Numbered from the stretch's first letter, positions 47,235 through 59,816 are shown. The stretch is 64,000 bases of DNA from Actinomortierella ambigua (GCA_016098155.1 JAAAJB010000021.1:60439-124438); one strand, 5' to 3'. Made by a program: numbers and translations. Notes: a model not told the origin generated them from the sequence alone.

Positions 47235-49403
47235 TCAAAGGCTGCTGGCCGCCTCCTTCTCGCTGGGTTCATCCACCTCAGACTCTTCATCCGATGCAGC
47301 TTCCGAGTCCGACACAGAAACACCGCGGAGGCCTGTGGGTATGTTAAAGTCTTTGAGCATCTCGCGCATGTCGCGAACAATGTCTGGCAGAGGCTTCGTT
47401 CGAGGCATGATGATCGAGGCATATTGCCTGCGAAAGTCCTTGCCCCGCCGTCCAGGGATCATCATCTTGAGCGGAGCCATGACCATCGAGTTGGAGTGAG
47501 GCGTGCCTCGCTCGTGCTCAGTCAGGACATAATCTATGCGGGCATAAACATTGCATCACAAGGTGCATTGTGTAACAATTGCAGCCGATGAATATATAAA
47601 CATTGCATGTCCGAGGCGCTTCCGAGTATTGTGGACAAAAAAATATAAAAAAAAAAATATGCCATCAGTCGCCTTACCAAGGTACTCCTCCATAATCTCA
47701 CGTGTTGACTTGATCTGTGTGGCTGGGATACCATGCATGGCTAAAGTTCCGAGTTTCAATGGCAAGCGTAGGGGGAAAAAAGTTAGCAACCTGGTGCCTT
47801 GTCCGATTGGCAAAGAGTACCAATGATTCCACTTTCATTCGTATAGAGCCGAGAATACTTACCAACATCAGCTTTTGCTAGGAACATTGGCGAATCCATC
47901 ACTATGTTTGTGGATATGTTTGACACAATTTATCAGCAATTGATTCCCAGGTCTTTGAGCCAGAATCCCCCACAATTATCCTTTCAGGGTATCATACCTT
48001 CACGTCCAACCATCACGCCATCGACAAGATCGAGCTGCTCTTTCAGCTGATCGGGCGTTCTGAATCCACCATTGATTGTGAATGTTAGGTGAGGAAAGTC
48101 TTTGGCCAGCTGAATGGTTGAAACCAAAAGACAGGACGGACAAGAGAAATACAAAAAACTTGGTGAGCCTTCAAAAAGAATAATCTTCAGTCTAGAGCAA
48201 CAGCCACGACCATAGGAGGGCGAGCATCAACAACTGGATCTTACTCTGTAGACGACGTCGTATTTCAGGGGCGGGATGGTGCGGTTCTGCTTGGGTGAAA
48301 GCCCCTTGAGCCAACACTTTCTTGCGTGAACAATAAAATGATCGACGGGCGTTGTTGTCGAAATGAGCTTGATCTAATTTCCGCAAAACGAGGATGGAGA
48401 GAGATAAGTATGGGCCTGTTTAAGATAGTACACGTCAACGGCGATTGAGAAATGGGACCTCGCACATACAAAGTCGTAGAGATACTCGTATGAATCAAGG
48501 TTGTCGACGCCAATGCGGCACTTGACCGTGATCGGGATAGTAACCCCAACCTTGACCATCTCATCGATAATGTCAACCACACTCTGTGGGTTCTTCATCA
48601 GAAGCGCTCCAAAGGCTCCCTTCTGCACGCGGTTGCTGGGACATCCCACTATTTAGTACCATAAAAATTGGTGGCAAATCAGAATAAAAAAAAAAAAAGT
48701 GTCAGTCACACTGTAGCCCTCCATCCAGTGCTGATCCAGTGTGTCCAGATGCCTTACCGTTGATGTTGACTTCGTGATATCCATTGTCCTGCACCAGCTT
48801 GGCTGCCTTGGCCATCATCTCTGGGTCCTGTCCTCCAAGCTGAACAACCTTACCCTCCCAAGGCTCTCCAAAAAAGTTGAGCAGACCCTCGGGATTGTAG
48901 GCAACGGCATTACAGTGAACCATCTCCGTGTAGAGTGTATAGTTAGGCGAGATGAGTCGACAGAGGTGAAGGAAGTGCTAGTTTTTTTTTGAACCAGAAA
49001 AAAAAAGAGAACTGTCAAGTTCAAGTCGCTGCTGCTGCTGCTCAGATAGTGGACAGAGAGACATAGAGCATATGGATAAGGGTCTTACCGAAGTAGTGAC
49101 ATCGACCATTGGCGCCACAGCGACAGGGTTGTTTATCCGCCGAGGCAGGACAGGGCGCCCAGAGGCAGTACCTTCAATCTTTTGTTGTATGGGCACCGAG
49201 AGTCCATTTTCCGAGATAGATAGGTTGTTCAGCTTGTTCTCCAAGGAAGGGGCAGGGAGTCCATCGGTCTCCATGGCAGAAAGTGAAGTGAATGTGACTC
49301 TTGTGTTGGGAAATGTCGCTATAGCAGGGGTCATTCGAAGAGCGGTCCGAGTGAAAGGAATTCGTGGTGGGCCAAAAAGCTGGAGGCACCGACGGACATG
49401 CAT
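47235..49403 (-). CDS. DusA-type tRNA dihydrouridine synthase, probably mitochondrial
   Basis: Eight exons joined in phase: 49403-49089, 48977-48758, 48648-48470, 48373-48245, 48109-47998, 47901-47863, 47740-47678 and 47533-47235 (451 aa). The enzyme reduces uridine in the tRNA D-loop with FMN and NADPH. Family motifs appear in order: [40 protein letters not shown] with the catalytic Cys, [40 protein letters not shown] and VMVGRE. The combination NVGCPS plus LKGLSPK is of the DusA (COG0042, bacterial and plant) class, not the usual fungal Dus1-4. The N-terminus from the ATG at 49403 is Arg-rich and lacks acidic residues ([16 protein letters not shown]), so mitochondrial import is plausible. 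A later ATG at 49334 would give a cytosolic form. The C-terminal tail is an acidic Ser/Glu extension. One exon is only 39 nt. It is divergent from RRP5. Confidence 0.88.
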
Positions 49404-49849
49404 GAAAACAAGGAGAATGAAGAAAGGAGCAGAGGAGGTTGAAAGCACAAGAGAGAGAGAGAGAGTTTCAGGCACACCCCCAGGGCGGGGGAGCGAGTGA
49501 CTGCTGATTCCTTCACATATTGCTTGAAGGAGGAGAGGGCAACACAAAAACATCGACAAAGCCACTGACAAAAAAATTGAAAGTGTCAAGAAAGGGTTCA
49601 CCTGCAAAGGGTTTTCTTTCCTCACTGCAAGCTCATTCATTCAGCAAGCACGCACCTCCTCTCCAGCACGCCTCCACGTCGTCATTCCTCCACAGACTAC
49701 GCCAAGCGTCGCTCGCTCTCATCTCCTTTTTTCCCATCATTGCATTCTTTGCTGCAGCTTGACAGACTCCCTCCCTTCCCCTCTCCTCTCCTCTATCCAC
49801 CTTTTTTTTTGTGCATCAAATTTGAAACGTATTATATTGACCTATCATC
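49404..49849. promoter_or_regulatory. Shared divergent promoter of the DusA-like gene and RRP5
   Basis: 446 bp separates the two start codons. It is pyrimidine-rich towards RRP5 and purine-rich on the same strand towards the other gene, with no clear TATA. Both genes act in stable RNA maturation, so co-expression is plausible. Confidence 0.5.
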
Positions 49850-52800
49850 ATGCCAGAGTTCAAGGCTCCCACCACAAAGCGTAAGCAGACCGTTGAAGAG
49901 GATTTCCCCCGTGGCGGTGCTACGGGACTGACCCCTCTCGAGTTCAAGGAGGTCGCACGACAGGCCGAAGACTCTCTCTTTGCTGTAAGCCCGACTCTGT
50001 TTTATTTATTTATTTTGACCGTTCTCCCTGATTTGTTATTGTCAGTCTAACCCAGCAAGTTCCATCTTGTGCCAATTCATCACACGGTTAAATAGGACGG
50101 AGAGAGCAAGACTGGATCCAAGGACGAGCCTGCCAAGAAGAAGCGCAAGCCCTCAAAGAAGCATGCCAACGCCGAGGCAACATTCGAAAACACCTTTGAC
50201 AAGAAGCTCAACGTGGAGATCTTGTCCTTCAAGGTACCTTTAGCTTTCAAGATCACAGAAGGAAACGTCATTTATTTTCTAGAAAATCAATGCAATCGGT
50301 TTGGCTAATATCTCTTTCTTTTCTCTCCAATATTGAATTTTGTATAGCGCCTGACAGTTGGTACGATTATTCTTGGATGCATTACGCAGATCGCCCGTGG
50401 TCGCGGCCAGGGAGGCACTGACGAGTTGGTGGTTGCGTTGCCCAACAACCTGACAGGATACGTCTCGATTGCGGACCTGTCCGCCGAGATCTCAGAGAAG
50501 CTGGAGGACGAAGGTGAGGAGCTGCCCAACCTGTCGTCGATGTTCCACGTTGGCCAGTGGGTTCTGTGCGCGATCGTCGAGCTTCAGGAGGCAGCTTCGG
50601 GCGCTAGTGCTGCCTCGGGATCGGACAAGCACCGGAGAAAGATCATCCTCACCCTCATGCCCCACGTCGTCAACGCCGGCATCAAGCCCATCGATGTCAG
50701 CCCCAACATGGTCGTTGCTGGCTCCATCCAGAGTGTCGAGGATCGTGGCTACATTGTTTCGCTGGGCATCCACAACATGCACGGATTCATCAAGAACGCC
50801 GAGGCAAAGATGTACCAGCGCGTCAAGAACAATGACCAGCCTCTGCAGGTGGGACAGGTCGTGCTCTGCAGCGTCACCGCCGTCGAGGAGAGCAAGCGGA
50901 CGGCACAGTTGACCATCGACACACTGAAGGTTGCCAAGGGCTTCATGGGCGACAAGTTCACTTACTCGGAGATTTCATCGATTGTCCCCGGTACCGTGAT
51001 TGATGCTCACATCACCAGCATTCAGGACAAGGGCGTTCTCTGCAACTTTATGGGCCACTTTGACGCCACGATCGACTACTTCCACACCGCGCAGGGTATC
51101 ATCGCCAACAAGAAGGATCTCGAGGATCAGTTCAAGATCAACAGCACTGTGCGTACCCGTATTTTGTATGTTGACCTCTCCACCACACCCAACCGCATCG
51201 GTCTCACCAACGCCAAGCATGCCATGGCCCTGTCCCAGCCCGATGCCTCCGAGGACCAGCCCGGCGCCAAGGTCTACCCCCAGGTCGCTCTTCCGGTCGG
51301 CCACGTCTTTGAGTCGGTGACGATCAAGCGTATCGACGAAGGTTATGGACTGATGTGTGAGATTGAGGGCACCGCCATCCCTGGTTTTGTGCATATCTCC
51401 CGTGTCGCTGATGACCGTATCCCCAACCTGTCGGCCGTGGGCAAGTACCGTCTGGGCACGTCGCACCGTGCCGCGGTGATGGGCTACGACCCTGTGGATG
51501 GCGTCCTGCAGCTGAGCATGCAGCCCTCGATTCTGTCGCAGCCCTTCCTGCGCGTGGAGGATGTCAAGGTCGGCGCCCTCGTCAAGGGCACGGTGATGAG
51601 CGTCATGGACAAGGGTGTGGTCGTCCAGCTGGCCAAGGGCATCCGTGGCTTCATTCCCACCTTGCACTGTGTCGATGCCGCGTTGACCGAGCGGACGTCC
51701 AAGACGATCGAGGAGCGTTACAAGGTCGGCAAGACCATCAACTGCCGTGTTCTGTCGACGGATCCCGAGAAGGGCAAGGTCGGCCTCACGTGCAAGGATT
51801 CGTTGATCAAGAGCAAGTTGCCGCTGGTCACCTCGTATGAGGGAGCCGAGGTCGGCACCCTTGCCGACGGTGTGGTCTACCAGGTCAACCCCAAGGGTGT
51901 CATCGTCTCGTTCTACAACAACGTCAAGGCCTTTGCCCATATCTCGGAGCTGTCCGAGACCCACGTGGCGGACGTGAACCTGCTGTTCAAGCCAGGTCAG
52001 GTCAAGACTTGCCGTATCCTGTCCGTCGACCCGGCCAACAACAACATCAAGGTGTCGTTCCGCAAGTCGTCCGAGGTGGATCTGGGATCGGTCGAGATTG
52101 GATCGCTGCAGCGCGGCAAGATCATGGCCATCAAGGAGGAGATGATCCACCTGTCGCTCAAGCCGTCCGAGATCAAGGCCGTCCTGCACAAGTCGCACCT
52201 GTCGGATCACTTGGGCGATCACAGCACCCGGTTGTTGGAGGGGCTCAAGGACGGTCATCTGTTGACGGATCTGGTTGTGTTGAAGAAGGATGATAAGCGT
52301 GGCTCGGTGGTCGTCTCCAAGAAACCCCTGTTGGTCCTGGCGGCCAAGGCCAACCAGCTGGTCAAGGAGCTCTCGGAGGTGAAGCCCGGTGACACCTTGG
52401 CGGGCTTTGTCCGCGGTGTCACGGCCCAGAACGTCTATGTCGAGTTTGCCAATGGTCTCTCGGCGGTGGCCTTCCGTCAGTCCCTGTCCGATCAGTTTGT
52501 CACGGACGCCAACAAGTTTTTCGTCCGCAACCAATCCGTGCTCGCCAAGGTGCTCCGTGTTGACCCAGCCGAGAACAAGATTGAAATCTCGCTCAAGCCC
52601 TCCGAGATCAATGCCTCGACCGTTGACTACTTGGACCAGGCCGAGTTCCTTGGCTCGTACTTTAAGCAGCTCGAGCGTCTTGTCCGCAAGAACAACACCA
52701 ACCCGGCCATTGCCGCCTGTGTCTTGGTCGAGGTTCAGCAGATGGAGAGCTACGGCTGGATTGTGTCGATCAGCGAGGGCAAGGACGGCTTTGTGACGCT

Positions 52801-55580
52801 GGAGCAGGCCAAGGGCATCGAGGGCAAGAAGGGTCTCAAGACCGTGGCCAAGGTGCTGGATGTTGATTTCGAGAAGGAGATTGTCGACTTTACGCTTCGC
52901 AAGCCCCTCATCTCCAAGGAGGAACAAAAGGAGGCCACCAGCTCAACGTTTGTGCGTGCTGTGGAGACATACAAAAAGTCGATTGAGAAGCTGGATGCGC
53001 TCAAGAAGGACAACAAGTCGGTCGATGCCGTGGTGGAGCTCGTCAAGGACAACTACCTTGTGCTGTCGATCCCCCACGTCAACCACCAGATCGCCTTTGC
53101 GGCCACAAAGTCGTACAACAACCGCGAGGAGCCCTTTATGCGCTACAAGGCTGGTCAGCATATCAAGGCCCGCATCGCTCATGTGCCCTCGGCACAATTG
53201 GTCAAGGGCGCCGGTCTGGACCGCGTCCTGTTGGCGTTTGACCAGCAGACCGGCGCCGTGCGTGCTTCGTTGAACGAGAACGGCGCGGCAGCAGCGGCCA
53301 AGAAGGCGGCGGACAAGGCACAAAAGCCCAAGCAGACGGTCGATGACTTTGAGGATGTCAAGGTCGGCGAGGTGCTGTCTGGTCGTATCGCCACCATCCA
53401 ACATACCGGTTTGAACATTCATCTGGGTGGCAAGGTCTTTGGTCGTATCCATCTGACAGACATTGCCGACGAGTACACTGCTGGCGATGAGCTGGTCAAG
53501 AAGTACAAGAAGGGTCAGATGGTGTCCTGTGTGGTCATTGGTGTGGACAAGAGCAACCGCAAGATCGATCTCTCGGTCCGCCCCTCGCGCCTGGAGCCCC
53601 AGGCCGAGATCAAGCCCGTGGATCCCGAGATCAAGTCGATGGCGGACCTGTCGGCGGGTCAGATTGTGCGTGGCTTTGTCAGCAACGTGGCGGACAAGGG
53701 CTGCTTCATTGCGTTGAACCACAAGCTGAGCGGCCGTGTGATGATTGCCGAGCTGTCGGATGATTACCTCAAGGATTGGAAGAGCCACTTCACGGTCGGC
53801 CAGCTGGTCAAGGCCAAGATCCTCAGCGTCAACGAGGCCCGCAACCAGATCGAGCTGACCTTGAAGGCCAGCCAGATCGACCCCTCGATCAAGCCGCTCA
53901 TGACTCTGGCTGATTTCCAAAAGGGCCAGAAGGTCAAGGGCTCCATCAAGGCTGTCAAGCCCATTGGTGTCTTTATCAAGATTGACGGCAGCAACGTCAG
54001 CGGTCTTTGCCATATCTCGGAGATCTCCGAGAACCATGTTCCCGATGTCTCCAAGCTCTACACGGTCGGCGATCCCGTCAAGGCCAAGATTCTGGACATT
54101 GATATGGATCAGAAGCGCATCTCCTTCGGCCTCAAGTCCTCGTACTTTGAGGAGGGCGATGCCGAGGAGGAGGGCGAGGAGAGCGAGGACGAGGACGAGG
54201 AGGTTGCTGAGGGCTCGGATGTCGAGATGGAGGATGCTGATGAGGACATTGAAATGGGCTCTGACGACGAAGAGGATGAGGATGAGGACGAGGATGAGGA
54301 TGACGAGGACGTTGAAAACATCTTTGCTGGCCATGATGATGACAGCGATGAGGACGACGAGGAAGATGCAGATTCGGATGACGAAAAGGCAAAGAAGCTC
54401 GGCCAGGCAGAAGACAGCGACGACGAGATGACGGAGGACAAGCCTCTGGCAGTCTCTTCGGGCTTCAGCTGGGACGGTCAGGATGTCGACATGGGCGATG
54501 ATACCAAGAGCGACGACGAGAGCGGTTCAGACTCGGACTCGGACGATGAGGCCAATGGCGCCTCAAAGAAGCAAAAGAAGAAGGCAAAGAAGCACGGTGC
54601 AGCCGCGCCCGAAGACGACAAGGATCTTGCTTCGGCGGCACCACAGATGGCGGCCGACTATGAGCGTCTGTTGCTGGGCTCGCCCAACTCGTCGTATCTG
54701 TGGATCAACTATATGGCGTTCCAGCTGCAACTGTCGGAGATTGCCAAGGCGCGTGAGATTGGTCAGCGAGCGCTCAAGACGATTAGCTTCCGTGAGGAGC
54801 AAGAGAAGATGAACGTGTGGGTGGCGTTGATGAACCTCGAGAACACGTTTGGCACGTCCGAGTCGTTGGAGGAGGTGTTTAAGAAGGCGCTGCAGACGCT
54901 GGACCAGAAGAAGGTGTACCTGCAGCTGGTCAAGATTTACGAGCGTTCCAACAAGCTCGAGGCCGCGACGGAGCTGTACCAGACCATGACGAAGAAGTTT
55001 GGTCAGAGCTCCAAGATCTGGACAGGGTTTGGCCACTTCCAGCTCGCCCATGGCCATCTCGAGGCCGGTCGTGAGCTGTTGCAGCGGTCGCTCAAGTCGC
55101 TGCCCAAGCGGAAACACATCAAGACCGTCTCCAAGTTTGCACAGCTCGAGTTTAAGTATGGCGAGCCTGAGCGTGGCCGCACCATCTTTGAGGGCGTCAT
55201 GAGCAACTACCCCAAGCGTGTCGACCTGTGGTCCATCTATATTGATATGGAGGTCCGCAATGGTGAGCAGGATGCTGTTCGGTAAGTTTTTATTTATTTT
55301 ATTTTTGATTTAACTTTGGAATGCACCTTTTAAGAACTCAACTTGGAAGCCTTTAGTTTTCTAACTTTCTCTGCTTTTTTTCTCTCTCTCTCTCTCTCTT
55401 CAATCATCTCTCATGAACAGACGCCTGTTTGCTCGTGTGGTGTCGCTCAAGCTGTCGTCCAAGAAGATGAAGTTCTTCTTCAAGAAGTGGCTTGCCTACG
55501 AGAAGGACCACGGTGACGAGGACCACATTGAGGAGGTCAAGCGGAGGGCATTAGCATACGTCGAGTCGCTGACCGCATAA
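49850..55580 (+). CDS. RRP5: Ribosome biogenesis factor Rrp5 (S1 and HAT/TPR repeats)
   Basis: Four exons, 49850-49984, 50096-50233, 50348-55281 and 55421-55580, give 1788 aa (yeast Rrp5 is 1729). Rrp5 is a nucleolar RNA-binding protein required for early cleavages that release both 18S and 5.8S/25S precursors. The N-terminus is Lys-rich. From about 95 to 1355 I count about 13 S1-type units, recognised by repeated G-x-V-x-G-x-I/V starts and GF/I-H-I-S-x-L cores (for example GTVMSVMDKGVVVQL, FAHISELSETHV, GLCHISEISENHV); family members usually have 12, and boundaries here are by eye. About 1358-1515 is a Glu/Asp-rich linker with a Lys patch. About 1520-1785 is a helical HAT/TPR region that contacts the small-subunit machinery (SPNSSYLWINYMAFQL, WTGFGHFQLAHG, LWSIYIDMEVRNG). 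Codon usage is GC-rich at third positions, as expected of a highly expressed gene. Confidence 0.93.
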
Positions 55581-56137
55581 AGATTCAGCAATGAAACGAG
55601 CCAGGATATCATTTTTTCTTCTTCATCTCTCCATAGTTTTTTTTGAACTAGCTGACTGTGGAGGACAGCGTTCAAAGTGCTTGAAGGAGGTGTTTTTTTG
55701 ATCAAGATTACCATGCTCCTCCCCCCCCTTCGCCCGCGAAAATAGTTTGTTGTAGCCACCCCATCCTATTCTTTTATTCTTTCTAGACGCATATTTCATT
55801 TCAATTCAACTGCATTGTATTTTCACCCAGTCAGTTTCATCCTTTGTTGCAGGAGTGAGATGGAGAGTCGTCAGAAAGCTTTGTGGATATATGCGGCGTC
55901 ACATTTGAAGAAAAGAAGAGGACGATATACGCCTTCGCTTTTATTCAAAAAAGGCTTTTTTTCTTTTTTTTTTTTTTTGTCACTACACGACATTGCCGAG
56001 ACTTGATAGGAAGGTCGGAAAATGTGGGTAGGATTGAGGTTCTTTGATCAGTTCTGTAGGGCCAATCTCACACTCTCCTTCAAGAAAGAGAAAAAAATTG
56101 CTAAAGGCTTGACTGAAAAAAAGAACTATCCGAGGCT
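55581..56137. other. Convergent intergenic region with T-rich tracts
   Basis: Between the ends of RRP5 (plus) and the subtilase (minus). T-rich runs at 55621-55640 and 55950-55980 may be terminators. No gene seen. Confidence 0.6.
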
Positions 56138-57424
56138 TTAAGCGAGGGTGTAGAGCAGACGGTTGGGGGCACCCTGCAAGTTGCCGACAACGACGTCAGG
56201 GGTAGCGGTCGAAATCAGCTTGTCGAAAGCACCCTGGGCAGTGGGGATGGGGGTCTGGGACAGGTACAGGGCAAGGGCACCCGAAGCATGGGCTGCAGCA
56301 GAGGAAGAGCCGGTGACCACCTGGCTGGCATCGGGGTTGCCAATCCAAGCAGAGTGGATCTGGAAGCCAGGAGCAAAGGCATCGATGCAAGGGCCCAACG
56401 AACCAGCCTCCAGAATCTTGTCAAAGTCATTGGTAGCAGCGACAGCAAAGACGCTGGAGGCACCAGCGGGCGAGGTGTTGCAACCAGACGCAACATCGTT
56501 GCCTCCCGAGGCGATCACGGTGATGTTGGCATTGAACAGGCGCTGAGCAGCAGCGTCGATCGCCGGGGACTTGTTACCACCAAAGGACATGTTGACCACG
56601 CTTTGACCGGCGGCGGCATTGGCACGAACCCAGTCCATACCTACACAAGGAAGAGGAAGAGGAAGAAGCTCGGCTTGAGTATTCTACCTCACTGCCCACA
56701 TTCTACTTTTTGAAGAACAAAAACACCCAAGGTGAAATCAAACAAAAGTTGGCACTCTTGACATACCAGCAATCACGCCAGAGGCAGTGCCAGAGCCCTG
56801 AGCGTCAAGGACCTTGACGGAGACGAGCTTGACCTTCTTGGCCACACCAAACTTGGTGCCACCGATCACGCCAGCGACGTGGGTACCATGACCGTTCTGA
56901 TCCTCATCGGGGGTGCCAGGGAAAGCATTGAAGCCAGGAACGGCACGGCCAGCAAAGTCGTTGTGGCCAAAGTAGATACCAGTGTCCAGCACGTACGAGG
57001 TGACGCCATCGCCGGCCACATCGGGGTAAGTGTACTCACCCGCGTACAGATCCCAAGCGCGCTGCGCGACGCGGATGAGACCCCACGAAGGGGGGTTGAC
57101 CTGCGTGGCTTGCGCGGTCAAAATCGAGTCTTCTTCGATAAAATCGACCTCGGGCAAGGCCAGCAGCTCCTGGACAAGAGCGTCGTCGGCGGTGGCCGTG
57201 AAACCACGGATATGGTTGAATGAGCGCGTGATGGTGGGAAGGACGGGGCTACGGCCTTCACGCTGACGAGCAATCTCGTTGAACTTTTGGGTGACACCAT
57301 CCAGAGACGCGCCATCCTTGAGGATGACAACATAGGAGTCGGAGATGGTCGTGCCGAGACTCTTGATGAGCGGGGCAGCGTGCGCGACAGCGACGAGGAC
57401 CGAAAGAACGACGGTGAATTTCAT
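56138..57424 (-). CDS. Secreted subtilisin-like serine protease (S8A, proteinase K type)
   Basis: Two exons, 57424-56767 and 56640-56138, joined in phase 1 (386 aa). Residues 1-16 form a signal peptide ending AHAA. About 30-110 is an inhibitor I9 propeptide (SYVVILKDG, RGFTATADDALV, EVDFIEEDS). The peptidase domain carries Asp in VLDTGIY, His in NGHGTHVAG and the nucleophile region TGSSSAAAHASG. An oxyanion-type Asn-Asp block (SGGNDVASGC) is also present. Canonical proteinase K enzymes have GTSMAxPH around the Ser, so this GSSSAAAH version is atypical though the Ser, Ala and His positions persist. Two cysteines (ASGCNT and GPCID) match the disulfide-bearing region of the family. A TATA element lies about 115 bp upstream. 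The likely role is extracellular proteolysis and nutrient acquisition. Confidence 0.92.
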
Positions 57425-57536
57425 TGCTTCAAAGGTTGGCAAGAGGATCGATAGGAGCACGATACGGGAAGAGTATTGGATGTGAGAGAGGAAGTGATGA
57501 GGAGATTGAGAAAAAAAAAACTCCAGCAGATTAGGG

Positions 57537-57544
57537 TCTTTATA
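57537..57544 (-). promoter_or_regulatory. TATA box of the subtilase gene
   Basis: Minus-strand TATAAAGA about 115 nt upstream of the ATG at 57424, with the context AAATATAAAGACC. Confidence 0.55.
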
Positions 57545-58149
57545 TTTTGGTGAACTTAAAGGCGCGTCGTGAGCCGATTTAGCTTTTCTATGCTCATTGT
57601 TGGCCTTGAGGTGGAGCCACCATTCAAGGTTTCCCTCAGAGATATTCTGTGCTTTGCCCATTGAATACCGCAACTCAAATTGAAGTTTGTTTTTGCATTA
57701 TTGAGAACATTCCGACGTTGAAGGCATGACCAACCTGCTGAGATCGGGTATACAACAAGGGATAAAGTCACAGCAGCACTCGAAAACAAAAAAAAACATA
57801 CTGGGTAATGCCCTCAATCCATTCAAATCTCCAAGATCAGTCTCAGAGCCTGTAGCTGTTGCTCAACTTTGACCAACTCACCGACTCGTGAATGTGCATT
57901 TTTCTCGTCGGACCTGCGAGCTGGAAGCTAAAAGTCTGCTTACCTGTGAAGTTCGACTTACACAACGGCTGGGATAGCACAATTCCGGATTTCAAAACAC
58001 CTGTGTGACTGCATTGTCCAGAGGAATGGTCCCAGTGGTCAAATCTACATGCCTGCAGAGTATCAAACTTTCATTTTCACTCTGGGCTGTCGTATTTTTT
58101 GGATCAGCGGTTGGTTTATGGACCATACGTGGTGCCACTAATCGGTCAC

Positions 58150-58968
58150 CTCGTTCACATATGCCGCCCTTCCCGCCCCCTCTTTTCTCCTGCAATCTCT
58201 GCCACCATTTCTTGTCCCTCCGTTTGATCTGTGCAATCTTGCGGTTGAATTTGTTGTCGTAGCGGAGCTTCTGCTTCTCACTCTTGGCTTGAGCTTTTAC
58301 GCGTACCCTTGGCTGAAGTATGTGGCGATGCAGGGAATTTATAGTCGTCAACGTCTGATTGCTCAGTTTGTCATTGTCTTGAAACTAAAACTGCTTGGGC
58401 TGTTTCGATTGTTTTTTTTCTTCGTCCGCTCCAGGTTGCTCGTCATCTGAAAATTCTGTGTTCTCCTCATCGCTTTTTCATCCGTTCTCTTGATTTCTAA
58501 GAGGAGCGTAAAGAAAAAAAGAAAAAAGAAAACTCACATCAACACAGCAGTAGCAATAGATATTGTAAATCGCTAGGTTTGAAGGTCTCTGGTAATGTTT
58601 TGTCACTCAACTGCATGCAAGGCCAAACTACAGCCCAGAGTCCATTTGGTTTTCGCCACACCCTTGTGGTGCTTTTCGTATTCTTGGAGTTTTTGATCAT
58701 ACAGTTTGTTCTTTTCTGCGCTTTTCCATTCTACAAGCTACAGGATGTAGGGCGCGTAAGTATTCAATGTTAATCAATCTGGAATTTTCCCAGAACACAA
58801 AGAACCGAGTTTTTGTTTTTTTTTTTCTTGACGCCCATCTTCGATCTTATGCTCATCCTCTGTTATTTCACACTTTTCTGAAGAGTCGATACAGCCTTTC
58901 GCGCTTCCAAACGCTCCTCGTGCCCCCTTCTTCTTGGCAATCTCGCGAGCTGCATACATACGTGCCAC
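58150..58968 (-). pseudogene. Probable remnant of an HMG-box gene
   Basis: Minus-strand frames in successive blocks read like parts of one protein. A Lys/Glu-rich stretch comes first (AREIAKKKGARGAFG, TEDEHKIEDGRQEKKK). It is followed in a shifted frame by FFVFWENSRLINIEYLRALHP, and in another frame by EWKSAEKNKLYDQKLQEYEKHH, the two halves of an HMG-box-like sequence. A basic segment (KLRYDNKFNRKIAQIKRR) lies near 58190-58280. The first shift coincides with a run of eleven A residues, the second lies near CCTGTAGCTTGTAG, and the domain middle seems to be missing. No canonical introns repair both shifts. It may instead be a real gene with unusual introns. Confidence 0.3.
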
Positions 58969-59690
58969 GTTTCGATGAGGGAATGCAAAAAAAAAATTAT
59001 GTTAAACGTGGCCATGCCTTGTTGCAACCAAAAAATTCGCATGTACCACGTGATCATCGCGTCGTACATGAGCATGTCTACCCTTCCCCCATCTTCTTGG
59101 TGGACAGAATCTGATATTAAGCACCAAGTTTGGTTTGACAATCACAATCTTCGGTGCTCAGTCGGGAAGGATTCATGTAGAACAGTATCTTGTCGAATCG
59201 TAGCAGTGCTCAGCTCTACCTTCATCTCTAACCTCATACGGCTGCATCGGGTGGCCTCTTCAATAGTAGGGCTATCATCTCATAGGAGAATTCATCAACG
59301 AAGCCATTCTTGCATGTCTTTTTATAGCCTCTGTGTCATTGTGGATGCGAGAAACAGGAGCGGTAAAAAAATGTGCAAGAAAATTGATCGAGAGAGAGCA
59401 TATGGTTCAGGGTAAAGGAACATGGTGACTCCTCACCCATGTAGCATAGCACAGTTATCTTCAAATGTTAAATCAACGTGCAAATAAACATCCCCTTCCA
59501 GCAGATGCACGTAAAGTAGCTACTCAAGTATACACACGCTGGAGCCAGGGTGGCAACCCGTGCTATCTTTGACTTTTTTCGCTTGTCGCAGTCGGGAAAT
59601 TATTATCATTTAAGATATGGATATATCTTTGACACACGCTGCACTTTACGTTCCTCAACTTTGCCGCTGAAAGACCATTCAGCATGTCCG

Positions 59691-59698
59691 TATATATG
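59691..59698 (+). promoter_or_regulatory. TATA-like element upstream of the gene at 59817
   Basis: TATATATG lies about 120 bp before the ATG at 59817, a typical spacing for the compact genes in this window. Confidence 0.4.
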
Positions 59699-59816
59699 CG
59701 TCGGAATGCTGCATTCAAAACTTGTTCTTCACAACCTACCCCCCTTAGCTTCACAGCGATCTACCAATCAATCCCTCAACATACCCAGCTATACCACTGC
59801 ATTCATTCCTCAGAAA

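Larger units (their letters stand above)
57425..59816. other. Intergenic, more A/T-rich, with an HMG-like remnant
   Basis: Apart from the remnant described separately (58150-58968) and the promoter elements near both ends, I see only short disconnected frames at 58770-59410. Base composition is visibly more A/T-rich than in neighbouring genes. Confidence 0.5.

Noticed and set aside
50975..54334. Very long minus-strand open frames opposite RRP5
   Set aside because: They are antisense shadows caused by high third-position GC. The plus-strand S1 repeats are unmistakable.
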